DNA from: Rheinheimera oceanensis
Lineage (GTDB): Bacteria > Pseudomonadota > Gammaproteobacteria > Enterobacterales > Alteromonadaceae
Length of the DNA stretch: 64,000 nucleotides
Direction: 5' to 3'
NCBI RefSeq assembly: GCF_018831085.1
Contig: NZ_JAGPNM010000001.1
Span: 980,385 to 1,044,384, forward strand
Shown here: piece by piece, positions 59,082 to 64,000 of the stretch
Numbering within the stretch: position 1 is the first letter of the stretch
Layout: each line of letters opens with the position of its first letter
Program-made: the position numbers and the translations under genes
The notes under the pieces: generated by a model
Told to the model about the DNA's origin: nothing
What the model saw: only the letters and a program-made list of their open reading frames with translations
The model's database searches: none

Positions 59082-59196
59082 ACTTATAACTCCTCTTAAG
59101 AAGGCATTTTTGCTTCTCTAGAGACACATTATTACACCCAGAAGGTACTTGTCAAGCTCATTTTGTATCTTTTGAGAATCATTTAGGTGCTTTAAA

Positions 59197-59406
59197 GTGA
59201 TAAAATGCAACTTTTCCGCGCTACTTGGCGCAAAGAAACTGAAAGTTACAGATGTGATGAGGGATACAGGGATTAACCGCAGTACCTTGACCCGGCTATA
59301 TCACGAGACAACAACGCGTATCGACTTTGAGACGCTTGAAACGCTATGCAAATACCTGGAATGTGATATCGGGGATTTTCTTGAGATAGCAGATGAAGAG
59401 GGTTGA
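59197..59406 (+). CDS. Small Cro/CI-type (XRE) transcriptional regulator
   Basis: A 69-residue HTH protein starting at a GTG (59197). Helix-turn-helix segments VTDVMRDTGINRSTLTRLY and a C-terminal ETLCKYLECDIGDFLEI match the short YozG-like regulators. It is divergent from the excisionase/integrase operon, with about 115 bp between them that should hold both promoters. It probably represses that operon. Confidence 0.85.
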   Translation: MIKCNFSALLGAKKLKVTDVMRDTGINRSTLTRLYHETTTRIDFETLETLCKYLECDIGDFLEIADEEG

Positions 59407-59479
59407 ATAAAACCATCTTCATCTAATTCTAATATTAGAAATTGGCCCTGACGCAGATGTACAATTTAGTTTTGGATAA

Positions 59480-59509
59480 AATGTCTGCTATGAGCGAAAA
59501 GCGGACATT
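59480..59509. repeat. Short inverted repeat
   Basis: AATGTCTGCT and AGCGGACATT (10-bp arms allowing one G-T pair) separated by 10 bases. A similar GTCCGC stretch lies near 63140. Such sequences often occur between genes in marine gammaproteobacteria, but this copy's function is unknown. Confidence 0.5.
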
Positions 59510-59655
59510 AACACTCGCAATAGCGGACAATTTAGATCGAAGCGGAAAATTTTTCCGAGTGTTTGCGCTTTTTATACGTGATATGCATGATTATCTCTAT
59601 GTCAGAGTTTGGCTAATGGAGGACCTTGGCGTAGACAAACTAAGCCCTCGTTCAA

Positions 59656-61488
59656 TCAGTTCTTTATGCTAGATTGCAGCAAAGGAAAAAAACCATATCT
59701 CCCAACACTATCGTTGCCTGAAAAATGAATGTAATTCATGGATTGGTGTAAATCCTCGTCAGGTTCTTGGTTGTCCAAGACGATTAACTGCTTGCCAGAA
59801 TAGTAATCACATAAATCACGGTAAAATGCGTAGATCAAATTATTTGATATGAATACTTCATTATTTGATGCTTCTTGGCTTTCGTCTTGTTTTTTATAGG
59901 TGGTTAAAGGCGAATCAAAAATCACAAAGCCAGGATGACGCCCCTTTGGAAACAAATATTCCATCAAGCCGAGCAGAATTGAAGAAAAACAAATTGCACG
60001 ATATCCTTTCCCATAGTGACTTCTAGGCTTACCATTGATCACAATATCTCTAGCTGCTATATCAAAAATGACTTTGTCACCATTTGGGAAACCCCATCTT
60101 TTCAATATTTTTGATATTTCATTGCCCAGCTCAACTACCTGCTTTGAGAAGTCGGGAAACTTATAACTATCTGAGATTTTACCGTGCTCTACTTGTAGCT
60201 TTCCAATTTCCTCGAATATTTCCTGTCGTTTCTTTTCTTGATCACGCTCTGTTCTGAATTTGGAACGGACCAAATCAAGCTGCTTCATTACAGCGCGGTT
60301 TTCATTGAACTTACGTACTATATTCTGGGCTAAAATTTCATCCAGCCTTTTAACCTCCATCTCCATCTCTTCCAATTTCTTCCTGTTTGCATCAATGGCT
60401 GACTGTACAGACTCTTGGGTAGAGTTTAAATCATTGAGATGAACATCAATCTTCCTAATCTCAGCAATGTTGGCCTGCACAATTACGTCTAAATCAACAT
60501 CATCCTGTTCGATAATTTCGCTGCCGCAAAGTGGGCAGTTTGCAAAACGTTGATGCTCCATATAAACAATTGCTTCGGAGTTAGCCTCTAGCCGTTCACG
60601 ATCAGACAGGTATTTATTTTCCAGCATTCCAAATCTTTGATAAAGCACATTGTCGTCGGCTAGTTTCTCATAGATGGCCATAACCTGCTGCTTAGCATGA
60701 TTTCTTTCTCTCACAATATTGTCATTAGCCTGAACAAGCTCATTTAATTCTCGATCTGCTTCTTCGTACGCGTTTTCTAATTGATCAAGAGCAGTGTCCA
60801 GTTGTTCCAAAGTATTCTCACTATCCTTTTCTTGAGGGAAAAAACGATCCAAAAACTCTTGGAGGTTCTCAATCTTCCTGCCAATTTTTTCTTTGGAATC
60901 CCTCTCCTCCCTGCACGCCAATATTGACGAGTCATCTTCACCGGTTAGCAAAGTTTTAATAAATGATGTTTCTAATGTTTTTTCCGTATTCTGTCCTTTA
61001 CCGAATGGTGAGCTTTCCGAAATAATTCGCTCTTCGTCAACCAATAGTATTTTCTCGAAAATCCTCAAGGTTAGTGAGGATGGCTTCATGCGTTCCAGGC
61101 CCATAACTAATGTTTTATTATCAAGCCCTATTTGATCTAAAAAATAGCTGGATAGGTTTGGGTTCCCCTTATGGTTCGGCTTCAATACGGTCACAAGGTT
61201 ATTATTGTTGAGCTCAGTAAGAGTAACATCTGCCTTCTCTGCAAGTTCTCTCGACAAGAGAACCTGTTTGCCATCGTTCAGCTCAATTGTAACTTCGAGA
61301 TGAGTGTATCCCTTAGACTGCTCAATTTGCTTTGGAGGCTGCTCCGATCCAAATATGAATTGAAAGCACTTAGTTATGTACGACTTACCAGTGTCTGAAG
61401 CACCAGCAATTACATTAAGACCAGCTTCAAACTCAACAGATGCTGTCTCTTTTCCTGAGCCTTTTACTTCTAGCTTTTTAATAATCAT
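59656..61488 (-). CDS. RAD50/SMC-like ATPase of an ABC three-component (ABC-3C) defence system
   Basis: A 610-residue ATPase with Walker A GASDTGKSYITKC near the N-terminus, long coiled-coil arms (about 190-460) and a CPLC motif in the middle (FANCPLCGSEI) that resembles a zinc hook. The C-terminal part has YRAICFSSILLGLME and FVIFDSPLTTY, a Walker B with D-loop-like region. It is the third gene of a coupled operon (ATGA overlap with the middle gene). Predicted ABC-3C systems join such ATPases to a middle component and an effector. Assignment is by gene order and motifs. Confidence 0.82.
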   Translation of the reverse strand: MIIKKLEVKGSGKETASVEFEAGLNVIAGASDTGKSYITKCFQFIFGSEQPPKQIEQSKGYTHLEVTIELNDGKQVLLSRELAEKADVTLTELNNNNLVTVLKPNHKGNPNLSSYFLDQIGLDNKTLVMGLERMKPSSLTLRIFEKILLVDEERIISESSPFGKGQNTEKTLETSFIKTLLTGEDDSSILACREERDSKEKIGRKIENLQEFLDRFFPQEKDSENTLEQLDTALDQLENAYEEADRELNELVQANDNIVRERNHAKQQVMAIYEKLADDNVLYQRFGMLENKYLSDRERLEANSEAIVYMEHQRFANCPLCGSEIIEQDDVDLDVIVQANIAEIRKIDVHLNDLNSTQESVQSAIDANRKKLEEMEMEVKRLDEILAQNIVRKFNENRAVMKQLDLVRSKFRTERDQEKKRQEIFEEIGKLQVEHGKISDSYKFPDFSKQVVELGNEISKILKRWGFPNGDKVIFDIAARDIVINGKPRSHYGKGYRAICFSSILLGLMEYLFPKGRHPGFVIFDSPLTTYKKQDESQEASNNEVFISNNLIYAFYRDLCDYYSGKQLIVLDNQEPDEDLHQSMNYIHFSGNDSVGRYGFFPLLQSSIKN

Positions 61489-61916
61489 GCAAAACTCTTC
61501 GCCAGCTCTGTAATTTTCGTATTAACAATGCGCTGCTTGTTATCGTGAATCCAGTTCAATCTAATCCATGCCTTTTTGTAATACGGTGACTGAAGACATG
61601 ATACAAATTCAATAGTGCTTTGATTGCTTTCGTAGTAATGACCATCAGGCTTGACAGCCAAACGTATCAACCCCCTTTTCAAAAGAAAATCTATAGCCTT
61701 TGGGAGCATTTCCCTGCGGTGAGCAATTTCTGCTACATGATTTGGCAATGCAGGATGCAAATTATCTGGGCCATCGAACTCATTTGAGTAGAGCAAGGCA
61801 TAATCTAGTAAAACCAAGTCATCCAAGCTCTGCTGTGAATTCAAAGCCGTCAACATCAAGCAAATTCGTGTGCCAAGCTCAATCGGGCTATTAAAGCTCT
61901 GATAGCGTTCCTTCAT
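61485..61916 (-). CDS. Middle component of the ABC three-component system
   Basis: A 143-residue protein counted from the ATG at 61916, with AAGGAGG seven bases upstream. It starts MKERYQSFNSPIELG and is a helical, winged-helix-like small protein. It overlaps the upstream nuclease gene and the downstream ATPase gene by 4 bp each. The size and position match the middle component of ABC-3C systems. Confidence 0.7.
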   Translation of the reverse strand: MKERYQSFNSPIELGTRICLMLTALNSQQSLDDLVLLDYALLYSNEFDGPDNLHPALPNHVAEIAHRREMLPKAIDFLLKRGLIRLAVKPDGHYYESNQSTIEFVSCLQSPYYKKAWIRLNWIHDNKQRIVNTKITELAKSFA

Positions 61917-63031
61917 GAACTTTCCTCCTTGACCCACTTAATACGACTTGAGTTAACTAGCTGATGGCACATTCCCTTTTTATCCTGAATTTTTATGTAC
62001 GGTCTCAGGGGGTGTGAATCATATGTAATTTTGGTTGCATGTGCATTGGTCTCCAAATAGCGCACATAACCATTTTCATACTTGCTTCTAACTGTTGCTG
62101 AAACAGCCTCATAACATTCTTCCACAAGGTCATCATATGAGTTTTCAGGAAGCCAATCACGGGAAAATTTCTCAAGCCCCTCTGCAGCATAGAAGTTTTT
62201 GCGAGCACTATCATATTCTTCTTTATAGTCACTTCCGACCACTAAGGACGCTGCCTTAAACTCTGATACGCCTTCAGCATCAGCAAAAGCATTTAAAAGT
62301 TCATTTGTATAAACAACTTCATTATCAGACAGCACTTCGGGCGGAGATTCAAATCTGGGCCTTTTTTTCACCTGAACACCAAAACGCTTCGCATGGAATT
62401 CTGTTTTTGAATGCAGTTCAATTATCTTAATTGGTGGCAGATGATCGAAGATACTAAAATCGATGGTGTCAATGAAGGCGCGCAATTCGTCTGTAAGCGC
62501 AATATCATCATCTCTCTTAGTTGTGATTTTACTCTTACAATCCTTATCCCATCTAGATAGGAGCTGAGTCTTTAACCTGCCTGGGTCATTAAGATGCTTT
62601 AGTAAGTCATTGGATACGCCCTGGGGAGCAACAAAGTAATAATGGGCTGGAATAGTGAATTCGCCCAGATGAGCGTAATGAATGACCTTCGCTATCTCCA
62701 ATAAACCCTGCGCCAGATTAAGCTTATTACTGTAATGCTTGCACTGAAAATTTTCCCATAAATTAGGGGCTTTGTTTGAATAGGCGATCACGTCTCTTCC
62801 CTTATCACCGCCTGCACCACAACGGACTACACGCGAATATTGGGTTTTCCAGTGTGTCACCAGCTCTAGCGTCAGATCTTCCCAAGTGTCAGCGCTGAAT
62901 AGTTTGAGATAGTCTAATTGCGATACTGGTGCACCAGAAGAAACTTCAAGTGAGGTCAATATGTGCTCATCTGATTTAGGGGCAGCTATTTCTATTTCGT
63001 TCGTATCAACCATCTCAAACCTATTAAACAA
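61913..63031 (-). CDS. PD-(D/E)XK nuclease-like effector of the ABC three-component system
   Basis: A 372-residue protein. Near residues 60-110 it has CGAGGDKGRDVI followed by WENFQCKHY. A GxGxDxxx strand then QxK is the layout of Mrr/restriction-endonuclease-like catalytic domains, here with Gln in place of Glu. The C-terminal half (about 200-370) has no known enzymatic motif and probably contacts the partners. It is the first gene of the operon. It is predicted to act on nucleic acid on infection; this is inferred from the family. Confidence 0.78.
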   Translation of the reverse strand: MFNRFEMVDTNEIEIAAPKSDEHILTSLEVSSGAPVSQLDYLKLFSADTWEDLTLELVTHWKTQYSRVVRCGAGGDKGRDVIAYSNKAPNLWENFQCKHYSNKLNLAQGLLEIAKVIHYAHLGEFTIPAHYYFVAPQGVSNDLLKHLNDPGRLKTQLLSRWDKDCKSKITTKRDDDIALTDELRAFIDTIDFSIFDHLPPIKIIELHSKTEFHAKRFGVQVKKRPRFESPPEVLSDNEVVYTNELLNAFADAEGVSEFKAASLVVGSDYKEEYDSARKNFYAAEGLEKFSRDWLPENSYDDLVEECYEAVSATVRSKYENGYVRYLETNAHATKITYDSHPLRPYIKIQDKKGMCHQLVNSSRIKWVKEESS

Positions 63032-63199
63032 ATTTCAATTGTATTCGCACTTATTTTCTTCGATTAAACACTTGATTTGGCAGTTTCTAAACAAACGTCG
63101 GCTTTGGGTCAAAAGTGGGCATATTAGGCCCGCCGTATAATGTCCGCATTTTCGGCTAGTTTGGAGCGCAGCGGAAAAAAGTCCGACAACATGCGCTTG

Positions 63200-63910
63200 T
63201 TACAAGTTGCTTGGCACAAGTTTTAAAGGCTCCCGAATCAAAGAATCAGTTTCAAATACGCTTGCAATATCTGATAGATTACCAATTTTTAAAGGATATG
63301 GCCCTGCTGCATGTTTTTGCTTAAATGCAATTCTCCACTCGTGCTGCCATGAGTAGTCAGAAAATTTATCGAATACGTCCATTTGGCCATGATGTTCTTC
63401 ACGGCTCAAATACGAAACCTGCTTTGCAAGCACATTGTCTTCTCGTAGGGTGTATATATTTAGATCTTTAGCAAGAGCGTTTCTTAACCTATTATCAAAC
63501 TCGATAATGTTTGAACCACCTATGACAACTGCCCGATTACCAAATTTTACAAACTTATTGTTTAGGGAAAGGCCGGAATCACCTGCCTCCAATATGTTTC
63601 CGTCACTGATCTTGGTCATGCTGTAAATGTTAATGTCACCTTCATGGTTGTAGCGCAGATCTACTTTACCTACAGCTCCTTCCAAAACGTGATCACCGAG
63701 CGAGATTGTGAGTCCCTCAGCTTTATAGCTTGCAGCTAAACCTTCGTGAATATCTCCGCGAAGTGCTACATCTGCATCCTCGTAGCTTCTGAAATAGTCA
63801 ATGTTATTCATGAATAAGAGACCATCATTTAAGAATGAGTCAACATACCTCTCATCCATAAATTTGATAAGAACACGAAATATTTCATAGGGGTCTTCCA
63901 TGCACGACAT
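63200..63910 (-). CDS. Unknown protein next to the defence operon
   Basis: A 236-residue soluble protein; the ATG at 63901 (MEDPYEIFRVL) is an equally good start. It begins with a helix-rich FMDERYVDSFLND and NIDYFRSYEDAD, and near the C-terminus has a YSWQHEWRIAF motif similar to the WxxEWR end of DUF2971-like proteins. That resemblance is weak. It sits 168 bp upstream of the nuclease gene on the same strand and could be an extra defence gene. Confidence 0.65.
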   Translation of the reverse strand: MSCMEDPYEIFRVLIKFMDERYVDSFLNDGLLFMNNIDYFRSYEDADVALRGDIHEGLAASYKAEGLTISLGDHVLEGAVGKVDLRYNHEGDINIYSMTKISDGNILEAGDSGLSLNNKFVKFGNRAVVIGGSNIIEFDNRLRNALAKDLNIYTLREDNVLAKQVSYLSREEHHGQMDVFDKFSDYSWQHEWRIAFKQKHAAGPYPLKIGNLSDIASVFETDSLIREPLKLVPSNL

Positions 63911-64000
63911 TCCTTATGACTTGTAACGCTTTAGCGTTTTATCCGGCACGTAGTTCAGTGACGGCTAAACGCCTGTTGAACGGCACGGTTCGCTTAATTT

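Noticed and set aside
59442..59672. 76-codon frame downstream of the small repressor
   Set aside because: It contains an intergenic-type inverted repeat (59480-59509), has no convincing ribosome site and overlaps the end of the opposite ATPase gene.

Overview
The window carries most of a large hybrid NRPS/PKS biosynthetic locus, followed by a small integrative element with a defence operon. Moderate GC, many IS5-type insertion-sequence traces, a PvdE-type exporter and gammaproteobacterial-looking protein sequences suggest a marine gammaproteobacterium (Alteromonadales-like). This is an inference; no rRNA or tRNA is present to confirm it.

Bases 1-35789, minus strand: one operon-like string read right to left. 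It contains a penicillin-acylase-family Ntn hydrolase, a PvdE-like cyclic-peptide ABC exporter, a three-module NRPS beginning with a starter-type condensation domain, a circularly permuted ATP-grasp-like protein, a Cys-selective NRPS module, a hybrid NRPS-PKS and a last NRPS that runs off the left edge. Adenylation pocket residues read by eye suggest Ala, an unassigned residue, an aminoadipate-like residue, Cys, an aromatic residue (Tyr/Phe), a malonyl unit with ketoreduction, and Thr. In two modules the adenylation domain has been eroded to its C-terminal part. The acylase and exporter suggest an acylated precursor that is exported and then trimmed, as in pyoverdine maturation.

Bases 35790-39950: about 4 kb without intact genes apart from one complete IS5-family element. 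It holds a transposase relic and a 60-bp hairpin-containing tandem repeat.

Bases 39952-51433, plus strand: a second biosynthetic operon. It encodes an alpha/beta hydrolase whose nucleophile is Cys (SyrC/CmaE-like aminoacyl shuttle or thioesterase), a MacA/MacB-like efflux adaptor, ATPase and permease, a type II thioesterase, an SDR with a mycofactocin-type insertion, a free-standing Thr-type A-T protein and a second ATP-grasp paralogue. Nine copies of an 8-bp repeat run directly into the start codon of the last gene. My main hypothesis is that this operon activates, and perhaps oxidises, a threonyl group on the free-standing carrier, and that the Cys hydrolase moves it onto the A-less modules of the minus-strand megasynthases.

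Bases 51434-55718: a secreted trypsin-like protease, IS debris, a small unknown gene, an orphan ParB-like DNA-binding protein and a phosphopantetheinyl transferase that probably arms the carrier domains. Bases 55719-64000: an integrase/excisionase module with three translationally coupled unknown genes, a small repressor, an ABC three-component (ABC-3C) type defence operon with a predicted PD-(D/E)XK nuclease, and one further unknown gene.
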